Position numbers and translations under genes: made by a program
Assembly: GCA_050874385.1 (NCBI GenBank)
Contig: JBNMKO010000001.1
Location: 1 to 64,000 of the forward strand
Reading direction: 5' to 3'
Length of the DNA stretch: 64,000 nucleotides
From: CAG-882 sp050874385
Lineage (GTDB): Bacteria > Bacillota > Clostridia > Lachnospirales > Lachnospiraceae
Shown here: one piece after another, positions 33,696 to 43,285 of the stretch
Layout of the letters: the number at the start of each line of letters is the position of its first letter
Numbering within the stretch: the stretch's first letter is position 1
The notes under the pieces: model-generated
Told to the model about the DNA's origin: nothing
The model's database searches: none
The model's input: the letters and a program-made list of their open reading frames with translations, nothing else

Positions 33696-36239
33696 TTAAT
33701 TGCCATGAATGTTGCATCTGTCACGCAATCTGTCAGGCGTGATGACATATCCCAAGTCTGTTATGACATACTGGTTAATGTTCTGGATGAGTGACAAATC
33801 CTTCTTGATGTAGACGGCACTGTAGCGCGATTCAGGAGGGCAGCTGTCGGTGGCTATTTTCCCTGAGTCCCTGCACATTGTCACTTGGACGTGAACGTCG
33901 CACGCCTCGGTAGGCACTGTTCCGTCCTCGAAATACTCGGTGATTATCTGACTTCCGCGTGGGTCGCTGTCGCACAGCCCCGGTACGGCAAGCTTGCCTG
34001 ACTCTTTGCACACCTGTGCCTCAACGATATTGTAAGGCTTCTGGAACTCGGTGTATTCAAGGTCCTGGTGTACATATTCCATGATGTCGCGCCATATATT
34101 GAGCTGTGTCATGGTGTAGTAGTTGGTGTTGACAGGCGTGCTGTCATCGTTTCCAATCCATATTCCGGCAGTGTAGTAAGGCGAAAATCCTATAAACCAC
34201 TTATCTGTGTTGAGCTGTGATGTACCTGATTTTCCGGCATAGTACATCGTATCGCTCTTTAGGTAGGTGAGATTGTCTGTAACAACGCTTCTAAGCGCGC
34301 TGTCGAGAAGCCATGCTGTCGATTCCTTTATGACTCTTCGGCTTGACGAGGTTGTGTTGTCTATTAGGATATTTCCATCGTGGTCGAGAACCTTTGTGTA
34401 AAGCTTAGGCTCGTTGTACACGCCGTAGTTGGCGATTGCTGCGTATGCTGCTGTCATCTCGTAGTTGGTTGCACCGTTTGTTATACCGCCAAGAGCAATC
34501 GCCTGATAGTGCTGCTCCTCCGGCGTGAGCGTGGTGATACCGTAGCTGAGTGCGTAGCTGTAGCCAAGTTCCGGTGTGATATCGGTTATTATCTTTACGG
34601 CAGGCACGTTTCTTGAAACAGCGATTGCCTCTCGTATCGTCATAAGACCATGATACTCATCATCGACATTGGTTACGAGCTTGCCCGTTGAGTACATGTA
34701 CGGAACATCGTCGTACACCGTAGCGAGTGTCATTCCGGCTGTGTCAAGGGCTGGTGAATAAACGGTCAAAAGCTTAAAACTTGAGCCCGGTGAACGTGTC
34801 GAGTCCGTCGCGCGGTTGAGCACAAGCGAGTGAGTCTTGTCGCCGCGCCCGCCGACAAGTGCCTTTACATAGCCTGTCGACTGCTCTATAAGCACAAATG
34901 ATGCCTGCGGCTCGAGCGTATAGGTGATATTCTCCGTTCCGTCGACCACTGTGCCGCCCGTCTCCTCAAGTATATATGACTTGAAATTGCTTATCGCCTC
35001 CTGCGCCTCGGCTTCCGTTGAGAACAAAAGTGTGAAACCCGGAATGCCAAGGGTTGACTGATAGTAATTCAGGATGGAACTCTCGGTGTAACTGTGAAAT
35101 TCTCCGTCCTTGTCCTTTATCTGTATTCTGTATCTGAGAGTGAAATCGTACCGGCCTGCATAGTAGTCAGGATTGTTTACTGCGCTCTCAGCGTATTTTT
35201 GAAGCTCACTGTCCTCACATGAGTAAATCTCAAGTCCGCCGCGGTACACAAGATTGTATGCCTGCGTCTGGGTGTAACCCTTGAGGCTCATCAAGTCGTT
35301 CATAAGCTGTGATATCAAGGCATCCGTATAGTATGAGTATGCACTTGAGCCGGACGATGTATTTTTTACGTCCATTATGCGGTCATAAACATTGTCGGCT
35401 AGAGCTTCGTTGTATTCGGACTGTGTTATAAATTCATACTCTAGCATGTTTTTTAACACAATGTCCCGTCGTTCACGGTTTTTTTCCGGAAAACGCACAG
35501 GATTGTACCTGTAAGGGTTGGATGTCGTTGCGGCTATGACCGCGCTTTCTGAGATTGTAAGCTCGGACACATCCTTGTTAAAATAATTCTGCGCGGCAGC
35601 CTGCACGCCGAGATTGTTGTTGCCGAGGTTGATTGTGTTGAGGTAGTTCTGCAAAATGGTGTCCTTGTCGACATTCTGCTCAAGTATAAGTGCGAGATAC
35701 TGTTCCTGAAACTTTCTCTTAAAAGTATCTATGAGACCGTTCTCGCTCTCGGCTGAAAAGATATTGTTCTTAATGAGCTGCTGGGTGATTGTACTTGCGC
35801 CCTGTGTGCTTTTAAACTTGTTCTTGATTGTGCTGTATGCAGCTCGCACAATACCGCGCGGGTCGATACCGTTGTGTGAGTAAAAACGCGCATCCTCGAT
35901 AGCGATAAACGCGTCGATGAGGTGCTGCGGCATGTCGTCTATGCTCGCCTCAATTCTGTTAGAGCCCGATGCCACAAGCGTCTCAACCTTGTTGCCGTCA
36001 CTGTCATATATGTATGACTGGTACCACTGTGGCGAGACTGCATCGAGGGAAATCTGAGGGGCTGTTTGTATAATTCCCGTGAAGGCTCCAAGACCTACAC
36101 AGGTGAGCATGACAAAACATATAACAATGCAAACGGTTATCAGCTTAAAAAATAGTAATACTGCTTTCCTGCCTACTTTTTCGTACGGGGAACGCAGCGA
36201 TTTTATCTTTTTGCGTATTGATTTTGAACCATAATTCAT
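33696..36239 (-). CDS. Class A penicillin-binding protein (PBP1A-type)
   Basis: A bifunctional peptidoglycan synthase of 847 residues. A basic cytoplasmic tail and membrane anchor (about 27-55) lead to a GT51 glycosyltransferase domain (about 85-260, IEDARFYSHNGIDPRGI with the catalytic Glu, QGASTITQQLIKN). The transpeptidase domain follows (about 430-740) with SSFK (SPGSSFKLLTVY, active Ser), SRN (AVSRNVPAV) and KSGTSQ in place of KTG. It ends with a C-terminal region holding Cys pairs (CKESGKLAVPGLCDSD, CRDSGKIATDSCP). The start ATG 36239 lies behind GGAGG on the minus strand. The length and signatures are ordinary for the family. It acts outside the membrane in wall synthesis. Confidence 0.93.
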   Translation of the reverse strand: MNYGSKSIRKKIKSLRSPYEKVGRKAVLLFFKLITVCIVICFVMLTCVGLGAFTGIIQTAPQISLDAVSPQWYQSYIYDSDGNKVETLVASGSNRIEASIDDMPQHLIDAFIAIEDARFYSHNGIDPRGIVRAAYSTIKNKFKSTQGASTITQQLIKNNIFSAESENGLIDTFKRKFQEQYLALILEQNVDKDTILQNYLNTINLGNNNLGVQAAAQNYFNKDVSELTISESAVIAATTSNPYRYNPVRFPEKNRERRDIVLKNMLEYEFITQSEYNEALADNVYDRIMDVKNTSSGSSAYSYYTDALISQLMNDLMSLKGYTQTQAYNLVYRGGLEIYSCEDSELQKYAESAVNNPDYYAGRYDFTLRYRIQIKDKDGEFHSYTESSILNYYQSTLGIPGFTLLFSTEAEAQEAISNFKSYILEETGGTVVDGTENITYTLEPQASFVLIEQSTGYVKALVGGRGDKTHSLVLNRATDSTRSPGSSFKLLTVYSPALDTAGMTLATVYDDVPYMYSTGKLVTNVDDEYHGLMTIREAIAVSRNVPAVKIITDITPELGYSYALSYGITTLTPEEQHYQAIALGGITNGATNYEMTAAYAAIANYGVYNEPKLYTKVLDHDGNILIDNTTSSSRRVIKESTAWLLDSALRSVVTDNLTYLKSDTMYYAGKSGTSQLNTDKWFIGFSPYYTAGIWIGNDDSTPVNTNYYTMTQLNIWRDIMEYVHQDLEYTEFQKPYNIVEAQVCKESGKLAVPGLCDSDPRGSQIITEYFEDGTVPTEACDVHVQVTMCRDSGKIATDSCPPESRYSAVYIKKDLSLIQNINQYVITDLGYVITPDRLRDRCNIHGN

Positions 36240-36425
36240 GTTGTATATTCCTCCGATTTTCTCATTATATCAAAAAATAATCTTCAAATAAAGTAAATTA
36301 TTGCTTTACATTTGATTTTTTACATATTATCCTTGTTTTAAACATTGTTTAGGTGATTGCGAAACTCAATTTTAAAACTGGACAGTTAAACGAATATCTG
36401 TAAATATTTTTTGGGAGAGCTGGTT

Positions 36426-37064
36426 ATGGCAGAGAGTATAATTTTTTTAAAAGAGGGCGGGGATGGATATTACGAGGAAAAAAAGTCACGTTTTCTGGCG
36501 GCTGCGTACCGGATAGGCAGTGAGGAGGAGGCAGCGGGCTATATAGAGGCGGCAAAAAAGAAGTATTGGGATGCAAGGCATAACTGTTACGCATACGTTC
36601 TTGGCGATAACAATGAGCTTATGAGATTTTCGGACGACGGAGAGCCTTCGGGAACAGCGGGAAAGCCGATACTTGAGGTGCTGACGGGCAGAGGAGTCCA
36701 CAACTGCCTTATAGTGGTTACGAGATATTTTGGCGGAACACTTCTTGGGACGGGCGGACTTGTGAGGGCTTACCAGAAGTCCTCAATCGATGCTTTGGAC
36801 AACAGCGTGCTTGCAAGGCGCACAAAGGGCAGCAGAATAACCGTGAGCACCGATTACAGCAGTGCCGGGAAAATTCAGTACGCCGCACAGCAGAATGGCT
36901 GGCTTCTTGCGGACACGATATATGCGGCGGATGTGAGCCTTGTATTTGAAGTTCCTGCGGCTATGTGTGAGAGCGTGATTAAGGAAGTCACGCAGATAAC
37001 ATCCGGGAAAGCCGGAATACAGGAGGAAAAGAACATAGATATAGAAGAAACCGTGCAGGAATAG
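36426..37064 (+). CDS. IMPACT/YigZ family protein
   Basis: A 212-residue protein of the UPF0029/IMPACT family. The signature is clear: SRFLAAAYRIGSEEEAAGYI, DARHNCYAYVLGDNNELMRFSDDGEPSGTAGKPILEVL, then NCLIVVTRYFGGTLLGTGGLVRAY. A C-terminal ferredoxin-like domain (about 135-200) follows. In eukaryotes IMPACT modulates Gcn2; the bacterial role is unclear. ATG 36426 follows GGGAGAGC; an in-frame TTG at 36411 is less likely. Its stop lies 21 nt from the end of the convergent PAP2 gene. Confidence 0.88.
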   Translation: MAESIIFLKEGGDGYYEEKKSRFLAAAYRIGSEEEAAGYIEAAKKKYWDARHNCYAYVLGDNNELMRFSDDGEPSGTAGKPILEVLTGRGVHNCLIVVTRYFGGTLLGTGGLVRAYQKSSIDALDNSVLARRTKGSRITVSTDYSSAGKIQYAAQQNGWLLADTIYAADVSLVFEVPAAMCESVIKEVTQITSGKAGIQEEKNIDIEETVQE

Positions 37065-37084
37065 TGATGCACGGTTTCTTTAAG

Positions 37085-37975
37085 TTAAATGTCTTTAAAA
37101 AACTTCTTTATAATAAGTGGAAAGAACACCGCAATCCAGAGTATAACAAAGAAGTAGCGCACAGTGTTCGATATCATTGTGTTGCCGAGGATAATCTTGA
37201 GCCCGCTCTTGATTGCGAGTGCGCCCGCAAGTCCGGCGACAACCTTTACAATCTGTATCCATACATGGCTGTTTTTCGGATTGAATTTTATATATCTTTT
37301 CTCTATAAACCAGCCAACCGCAAAACCCGCGCCGGCTCCGGCAGCCTTAAAGCCATCCATCGCGAGAACATCAGTTGTCATGCCTGCTTTTACAAGGTAG
37401 TATGAATATCCAAAAAGTCCTGCCGACAGTACAAAAATAAGCACTGAGACAAGTATGTCGGTGAGAAGGCTTGAGTTGAAATTGTCGTATACGACACTGA
37501 CTATCGTACTTATCACCATCGTCACGGCAAATCCTACAAGCACATCCTTTGGGGTGTGGCAGCCGAGATACATTCTCGACATCATCACAGCAGCTATAAG
37601 GATAAAAGCAACGATGTACACGGCGCGTTTTTTAAAGTGAAAGGCTATCGAGCTGTAGAGGCTCGTGGAACTCTGCGTGTGACCACTCGGAAATGAATAT
37701 CCTGTGGCAGTGTCCATTACCTGCTCAACCGGCTTGAAATTTGGGTCGATAACCCAAGGTCTCTCAATTCGGAAATGAATTTTAAGCCCCTGTACCGCAA
37801 TGCCGGACAGAAAGTAGGAAAAGGCAATTCTATAGGCGAGCGTCTTGTTGATACACCAGTATATCACCGCGAAAAGGCTTATGAGCACAAGCTCCTCACC
37901 GAATGATGTACATATTATAAAGAAGATATCAAGAAAGCCGTTTCTTATGCTTTCAAGAAAATACAAAAATTCCAT
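37085..37975 (-). CDS. PAP2-superfamily membrane phosphatase
   Basis: A 296-residue membrane protein with about seven to eight helices and the three PAP2 motifs: KIHFRIERP (KX6RP), PSGHTQ (catalytic His), and SRMYLGCHTPKDV (SRX5HX3D). It probably dephosphorylates a lipid phosphate such as undecaprenyl pyrophosphate or phosphatidylglycerol phosphate outside the membrane. ATG 37975 follows GGAATGGAG directly behind a 13-nt hairpin (37991-38003). The frame is open further upstream, but that part is the leader. Confidence 0.85.
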   Translation of the reverse strand: MEFLYFLESIRNGFLDIFFIICTSFGEELVLISLFAVIYWCINKTLAYRIAFSYFLSGIAVQGLKIHFRIERPWVIDPNFKPVEQVMDTATGYSFPSGHTQSSTSLYSSIAFHFKKRAVYIVAFILIAAVMMSRMYLGCHTPKDVLVGFAVTMVISTIVSVVYDNFNSSLLTDILVSVLIFVLSAGLFGYSYYLVKAGMTTDVLAMDGFKAAGAGAGFAVGWFIEKRYIKFNPKNSHVWIQIVKVVAGLAGALAIKSGLKIILGNTMISNTVRYFFVILWIAVFFPLIIKKFFKDI

Positions 37976-38003
37976 AAAAATCTCCATTCCGCCGCACAGC
38001 GGC
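37976..38003 (-). promoter_or_regulatory. Hairpin plus ribosome site before the PAP2 gene
   Basis: On the minus strand GCCGC-TGT-GCGGC (38003-37991), then GGAATGGAGATTTTT and ATG. Nearly the same string precedes the GH28 gene (44016-44046). Confidence 0.6.
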
Positions 38004-38225
38004 ATCATAAAAAATAATAAAGGAAACGAAAAAACAGTAAAGTCCATGTGTTACAATGCCACAAAACAGTCTAAAAATCAAGATATTGATAATAAATTAA
38101 CATAGTATTCCGATTATACCACAGTTTGATTGAAAGTGATAGCATTTTTTTGTGACAGGATTTTACTCTTTTGATAGCATTATTGACTGTTTTTGGTGAA
38201 AATTATGCAAAACTGACAGAAAATG

Positions 38226-38250
38226 TGGAAACGCTTACATACTGTATGTA
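38226..38250. promoter_or_regulatory. cre-like operator overlapping a palindrome
   Basis: TGGAAACGCTTACA (38226-38239) has the form of a CcpA or LacI-family operator. It overlaps the palindrome TACATA-CTG-TATGTA (38236-38250). It lies 290 nt upstream of the binding-protein gene. The rest of the AT-rich interval 37976-38516 has a candidate promoter TTGTAT-18-TAGTAT (38375-38404) and no gene. Confidence 0.55.
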
Positions 38251-38516
38251 AAATTGGTATGTTGCTTTCAATCAAAAACAAACATAAAACCTGTGAAAAA
38301 CAACATAAAAAGTACTAATACAACATATTGTTAAAAAAATTGTAAAAATAATTTAAAAATAATAAAAATAGTACTTGTATATTTTGTATAAATTGTGGTA
38401 GTATGAGTATACCGAAATTAGAATTATTACTAATGCTAGTTGAGGGGACAGGGTTTATACCTGTAATTAATCATTTATCTTTATATTTTTATTTTTTAAA
38501 GGAGGTCATTTTTAAA

Positions 38517-40154
38517 ATGAGAAAGATGACAAAGAAAGCTGTCTCCCTTGGACTTGTTGCTACTATGGCACTTTCTATGACAGCATGTAACAGTGCATCT
38601 AATAACGACAGCACTAATACTACAACTACAACAGAGCAGCAGGGTGCTACATCTAACGGTTCTGACACAGCACAGGATACAACTTCATCATCAGAGGGCT
38701 ATAAGCTTGATAAGATTAAGGTTGTAGTTAACGGTACACTCACAGCTACAGAGGATAGCGGACAGGCTGAGTTCGTTAAGCAGTGGGAGGACGCTGTAGG
38801 CATTAAGATGGAGCTTCAGCAGTATGACCATTCAGGTTACACAGACGCTGTAGGTCGTCTCTTTGCTTCAGGTGATTACCCAGATGTAATGATTATGAGC
38901 GCAGATATGTTTAAGCAGTATGCTACAACAGGTCTTCTTTGGGATATGTCTAAGGCATACGACAATGCTGAGTTCCAGTCAAGAATAACACTCCCGGCAA
39001 TCAACGAGAACCTCAAGGATTCTGAGGGACATCTCTATGGATTCGCTCCTACATACGGAAATGGTTGTGTTACATATGTAAAGAAGGCTTGGCTTGACAA
39101 TGTAGGTTTATCAGCAGATGACATCAAGACATTTGATGATTACTACAACATGTTACTCAAGTTCCACAATGAAGACCCGGATGGAAATGGTATTGACGGC
39201 GATACTTATGGTGTAGTAGCTGCCGGATATATGGGCAACGAGGCTCCTTGGGTTAACTATATGCCTGAGTTCTGGCAGGATGCTTACCCAGCTATCTATC
39301 AGAACGAGGATGGCGAGTGGGTTGACGGTTTCAACACAGATGCCACTAAGGCAGCTATCGAGAGAATTGCAAAGGGTGTTGCTGATGGCGCTATTGACCC
39401 TGAGTCACTCACAGCTTCCACTAAGATTGCCCGTGAGAAGTGGTTCTCAAATGATCAGACTGGTTCATCAGGTGTATTCACATACTGGGCTGGTTCATGG
39501 TATCAGACACTTACAGATAACCTTGTAAAGAACAATGTTGATTCTGAGCTCGTTATGCTCAAGCCTATCGCTGAGGTTGGCGCATACATCAACAGAGAGG
39601 CTCCAGTTTGGGTAATTATCGATGACGGTGACGGCGATGATTCCCGTGAGCAGGCTATCTTCGATGCATTCATCGAGACAATGATGGATGGCGATAAGGT
39701 ACAGACACTTTGGACATACGGTGCTGAGGATGTTCACTGGTCAACACATGCTGAGTCATTCACAACTAACGCAGGTACAGATAAGGCTAAGGATTACAGC
39801 TATGAGGAAGGTCAGTTCCACTTAAAGCAGTCTCCTAACGATGCTAACACAATCTGGAAGAAGAATGCCATTGACCCAGCTCTTGTAATCTCTCCTCTTA
39901 CAAACGGTTATGTAGATAACTCTTCATTAGCTGCTGAAGGAAATAAGTTCTTCACAGAGAACTGCAAGGATGCTTATGCTTCACCATCATGTGAGACATA
40001 CACAGAGCATTCAGGTGATATCTACACAGCACAGCTTGAGTGTATCACAAAGGTTGTAAACGATGGTATGTCTGTAGATGACGCTATGGACGGCTATGTT
40101 ACAGCAGTTGGCGAGTATGTAGATGAGATTCTTGCTGAGTTAAACGCTCAGTAA
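38517..40154 (+). CDS. Sugar ABC transporter substrate-binding lipoprotein
   Basis: A 545-residue extracellular solute-binding protein of the large family 1 type (LplA/YtcQ-like). It has a lipoprotein signal with lipobox LSMTAC (Cys about residue 22), then a Ser/Thr-rich linker (about 22-60). The mature domain contains YPDVMIMSADMFKQY, LYGFAPTYGNG and a long C-terminal lobe. ATG 38517 follows AAAGGAGG; the frame continues upstream without a site. With the two permeases it forms an importer whose ATPase is not adjacent, as is usual where a shared MsmK-like ATPase serves. Neighbours suggest pectin or rhamnogalacturonan oligosaccharides as ligand. Confidence 0.92.
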   Translation: MRKMTKKAVSLGLVATMALSMTACNSASNNDSTNTTTTTEQQGATSNGSDTAQDTTSSSEGYKLDKIKVVVNGTLTATEDSGQAEFVKQWEDAVGIKMELQQYDHSGYTDAVGRLFASGDYPDVMIMSADMFKQYATTGLLWDMSKAYDNAEFQSRITLPAINENLKDSEGHLYGFAPTYGNGCVTYVKKAWLDNVGLSADDIKTFDDYYNMLLKFHNEDPDGNGIDGDTYGVVAAGYMGNEAPWVNYMPEFWQDAYPAIYQNEDGEWVDGFNTDATKAAIERIAKGVADGAIDPESLTASTKIAREKWFSNDQTGSSGVFTYWAGSWYQTLTDNLVKNNVDSELVMLKPIAEVGAYINREAPVWVIIDDGDGDDSREQAIFDAFIETMMDGDKVQTLWTYGAEDVHWSTHAESFTTNAGTDKAKDYSYEEGQFHLKQSPNDANTIWKKNAIDPALVISPLTNGYVDNSSLAAEGNKFFTENCKDAYASPSCETYTEHSGDIYTAQLECITKVVNDGMSVDDAMDGYVTAVGEYVDEILAELNAQ

Positions 40155-40286
40155 TATTTAGTAAGTAATTGTGCGGCTGCCTTGCTCGAAAGAGCAGGGG
40201 AGTCGTTCATTGAGAAAAAAAGGCAGTGTTCTTGGCCGTTCAATTCGGCCTCCAAGTTAACATAAGCAAGAAAGGAATAGAACGGT

Positions 40287-41246
40287 ATGAAAAAACAGGC
40301 AACCACAGCAAGTGGAATTGAAATTCGCAAGAAGCCGCTGAGTCTCCGTATCTGGAACAACAGAGGTTTTTATTTGATGTTTTTGCCAGTACTGGTATTT
40401 TTGATTATCATGTATTACTGGCCTATGCTCGGTGTCCGCTACGCATTCTACGATTATAAGCCGGTAGGAACTCCGACATTCGTTGGCTTTAAGCACTTCC
40501 AGAAGATGTTCGCAACAAAGGACTTCTGGAGAGCATTCACTAACACACTGGAACTTAGTATTGTAAGATTGATTATCACTAATGTTTCAGCGGTAGTTGT
40601 ATCACTTTTCCTTAATGAGATGAAAAATCTGTTTGCAAAGAAGACTTTGCAGACTATTATATACTTACCTCACTTCATGTCATGGGCGGTTGTAGCTTCT
40701 ATCTTCAGCTTATTCCTCTCACCATCAAGCACAGGTATGGTTAACGGTATTTTAAGAGACCTCGGTATTCTTGGCGCAGATGACAAGAACATCTACTTCC
40801 TTGCAAACAAGTCATGGTGGAGACCGATTTTCTACTTCATCAATATCTGGAAAGAGACAGGTTGGGGAACAATTATCTTCCTTGCCACACTCTCAGGTAT
40901 CAATCCGGAGTTATATGAGGCGGCTGATATCGACGGTGCAACCCGTATGCAGAAAATCCGTTTCGTTACATTGCCGGCACTCACAAACACAATTATCACA
41001 GTATTGATACTTAACCTTGCAAAGGTTCTCAACATGTTTGAGCCGGTATTCGTACTTTACAACTCAGCCGTATATGATAAGTCAGACGTTATTGCAACAT
41101 ATATTTATCGTCAGACCTTCATGAATAAGATGCCTAACTATGGTTATTCTACAGCGGTTGGTCTTTTCAGAAGTTTAGTTGGCTGTGTACTCGTTCTTCT
41201 GTGCAACTGGTTGAGCAAGAAGACTCGTGGCCGTGGAATTATATAG
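40287..41246 (+). CDS. Sugar ABC transporter permease (LplB-type)
   Basis: A 319-residue inner-membrane subunit with six helices. The EAA loop that contacts the ATPase is YEAADIDGATRMQKIRFVTLP. The family opening NNRGFYLMFLPVLVFLIIMYYWPMLG is typical of LplB/YtcP-type permeases for oligosaccharides. Start ATG 40287 follows AGAAAGGAATAG. The 132 nt before it contain GCTC-based hairpins but no gene. The second permease begins 13 nt after its stop. Confidence 0.92.
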   Translation: MKKQATTASGIEIRKKPLSLRIWNNRGFYLMFLPVLVFLIIMYYWPMLGVRYAFYDYKPVGTPTFVGFKHFQKMFATKDFWRAFTNTLELSIVRLIITNVSAVVVSLFLNEMKNLFAKKTLQTIIYLPHFMSWAVVASIFSLFLSPSSTGMVNGILRDLGILGADDKNIYFLANKSWWRPIFYFINIWKETGWGTIIFLATLSGINPELYEAADIDGATRMQKIRFVTLPALTNTIITVLILNLAKVLNMFEPVFVLYNSAVYDKSDVIATYIYRQTFMNKMPNYGYSTAVGLFRSLVGCVLVLLCNWLSKKTRGRGII

Positions 41247-41259
41247 GAGGTGTAGAATA

Positions 41260-42126
41260 ATGGCTGATGAAAAATATGTTTATAAGAAACCTAAAACTAA
41301 AGTACATGTTTTTGACGTAGTCAATTATATTGTATTTATTCTTATCGGATTACTTATTCTTATACCAATTTGGAAAGTTCTCGTGGATTCGTTCAATCAG
41401 TATGGTGTATATCAGTTCCGTTTATGGCCTGAGAACTTTACACTTGACGGATACAGAACCATTATTGGTACACAGAAACTTTACAGACCATTCCTCAACT
41501 CTGTTATCACAACAATATTTGGTACATTGTTAGGTCTTACATTGTCAACACTCGGTGGTTATGTGCTTGTACAGTTCGATATGCCTGGACGTAATATCTT
41601 CGCATACATACTGTTATTCACAATGATTTTCAGTGGTGGTATGATTCCTGAGTACCTCGTTATGAAGAAGATTGGTCTTGTAAACAATATGTGGATTCTC
41701 GTATTTAAGCATGGTATGAATGTTTACAACCTTGTTCTTATGAGAAACTTCTTTGAGGGTATTCCTGGTGCGCTCTTCGAGGCTGCTAAGATTGACGGAT
41801 GTTCTCCTATGAGAATATTCTTCGGTATCGTGCTTCCTCTTTCTAAGGCAGCACTTGCATCTATCGGACTTATGTTTGCCGTAACTGTATGGAATGACTA
41901 CTCAACTGTACAGATTTACATCACTGATTCTAATCAGGTTAACTTCCAGTACAAGCTGCGAAACATGATTATGGATGGTGATACGCCTACGACATCATAC
42001 GATGTATCACAGAACACATTGTATAACGCAGGTATCGTAGCTGCTATTCTTCCGTTCATGCTTTTGTATCCTTTCTTACAGAAGTACTTTGTAACAGGTG
42101 TTAACATTGGAGCCGTTAAGGAGTAA
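41260..42126 (+). CDS. Sugar ABC transporter permease (LplC-type)
   Basis: A 288-residue permease with six helices, the heterodimer partner of the preceding gene. The EAA loop reads FEAAKIDGCSPMRIFFGIVLPLSKAAL. The N-terminal motif DVVNYIVFILIGLLILIPIWKVLVDSF and FSGGMIPEYLVMKKIGLVNN are characteristic of the LplC/YtcP group. ATG 41260 follows ATAGGAGG. A strong terminator closes the operon. Confidence 0.92.
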   Translation: MADEKYVYKKPKTKVHVFDVVNYIVFILIGLLILIPIWKVLVDSFNQYGVYQFRLWPENFTLDGYRTIIGTQKLYRPFLNSVITTIFGTLLGLTLSTLGGYVLVQFDMPGRNIFAYILLFTMIFSGGMIPEYLVMKKIGLVNNMWILVFKHGMNVYNLVLMRNFFEGIPGALFEAAKIDGCSPMRIFFGIVLPLSKAALASIGLMFAVTVWNDYSTVQIYITDSNQVNFQYKLRNMIMDGDTPTTSYDVSQNTLYNAGIVAAILPFMLLYPFLQKYFVTGVNIGAVKE

Positions 42127-42148
42127 TTTAAATATTCAAATATAAAGT

Positions 42149-42186
42149 CATGCCCGACTGTATGAACGGTTGGGCATGGCTTTTTT
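42149..42186 (+). terminator. Terminator after the ABC importer
   Basis: CATGCCC (42149-42155) pairs with GGGCATG (42172-42178), extended by AC/GT inside, then six T at 42181-42186. Confidence 0.85.
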
Positions 42187-42255
42187 GCATGACAGGAAAA
42201 ATTATATTATCCGGGTAAATAGTCAAGAATATGAAAATATAGTATTCTTGCGTGA

Positions 42256-42289
42256 TTTACATGTATTAATATTGAAAAATTAATGTAAA
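42256..42289. promoter_or_regulatory. AT-rich dyad upstream of the pectin genes
   Basis: TTTACAT-GT-ATTAAT (42256-42270) and ATTAATGTAAA (42279-42289) form an interrupted dyad, followed by TAAAAT at 42295. It is a possible operator for the AraC-type regulator downstream. Confidence 0.4.
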
Positions 42290-42395
42290 TGTAGTAAAAT
42301 AATGGTGTATGTGATACAAAAACACAGAAAAATTGTCAATATGGAACAAAACAACATTCTTTTTGTCGGAATGGGAATGGGCATGGAGGAGTAAT

Positions 42396-43130
42396 ATGGC
42401 ATTACTATCAGAGACACCGAGAATTTTTTGGGCAGGAGACTCTACGGTCAAGCAGAACGATTTCACAAGCTACCCACAGTGCGGTATAGGACAGGGATTC
42501 TCACTCTTTGTCAAGAAAGAGATACTTATCGTCAACCGCGCAGAGAACGGAAGAAGCACTAAGAGCTTTATTGACGAGGGAAGACTTGAGTTTATTAAGG
42601 AGAACATCCGCAAGGGGGATTTCCTCTTTGTCCAGTTTGGACATAATGATGAGAAGAATGACCCGTTAAGGTACACAGAGCCGCAGGGTTCTTTTAAGGA
42701 TAATCTTAGAACATTCATAAAGGTTGCGAGAGATGTGGGGGCGTATCCGCTTCTCATAACGCCTCTTTACAGGAGACTTTTTGAGTCGGAGGGCAAGCTG
42801 GTGGACCACACACATCTTACATACCCACAGGCGATGATTGAGGTCGGCAAGGAGTGCGATGTCCCTGTTATAGACCTTTGCACAATGAGCCGCAGGAAGA
42901 TTGAAAAGACAGGAGATATGGACAGCCGCAAGTGGTTCATGCACCTTGCACCGGGCGAGTTCCCTAACTATCCTGAGGGCAAGACGGACAATACACATTT
43001 GCAGTACGCGGGTGCCGTTGCGTTTGCGGAGCTTATCGCAGCCGGGATAGCACAGCTTGACAGCCCTTACCGCGATATGCTCGTCAACCCGGAGGAGGTC
43101 AAGGAGGACGCGGCGCTGTTAATAGATTAA
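42396..43130 (+). CDS. SGNH esterase, rhamnogalacturonan acetylesterase-like
   Basis: A 244-residue SGNH hydrolase of the CE12 kind (YesT/RhgT-like), removing acetyl groups from pectic oligosaccharides. Block I is WAGDSTVKQND with the nucleophile Ser, block II has the oxyanion Gly in ENGRSTKSF, block III is VQFGHNDEKND, and block V is KTDNTHLQYAGA with the Asp-His pair. No signal peptide, so it acts in the cytoplasm on imported oligosaccharides. ATG 42396 follows ATGGAGGAG. It lies upstream of the GH28 gene. Confidence 0.88.
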   Translation: MALLSETPRIFWAGDSTVKQNDFTSYPQCGIGQGFSLFVKKEILIVNRAENGRSTKSFIDEGRLEFIKENIRKGDFLFVQFGHNDEKNDPLRYTEPQGSFKDNLRTFIKVARDVGAYPLLITPLYRRLFESEGKLVDHTHLTYPQAMIEVGKECDVPVIDLCTMSRRKIEKTGDMDSRKWFMHLAPGEFPNYPEGKTDNTHLQYAGAVAFAELIAAGIAQLDSPYRDMLVNPEEVKEDAALLID

Positions 43131-43285
43131 TTGGCTAAAATACAGTCAATAAGTACATTAATTTGCATGTCGAATTATTATGTTTTCAAAAATGTATGGT
43201 AGTATATTAGGAAAATTTGCAACTGTTCAGTGTAATATTTGAGTTTAGCAATCATAAAAAAATAATATTATAGAAGGAGAGCAAT

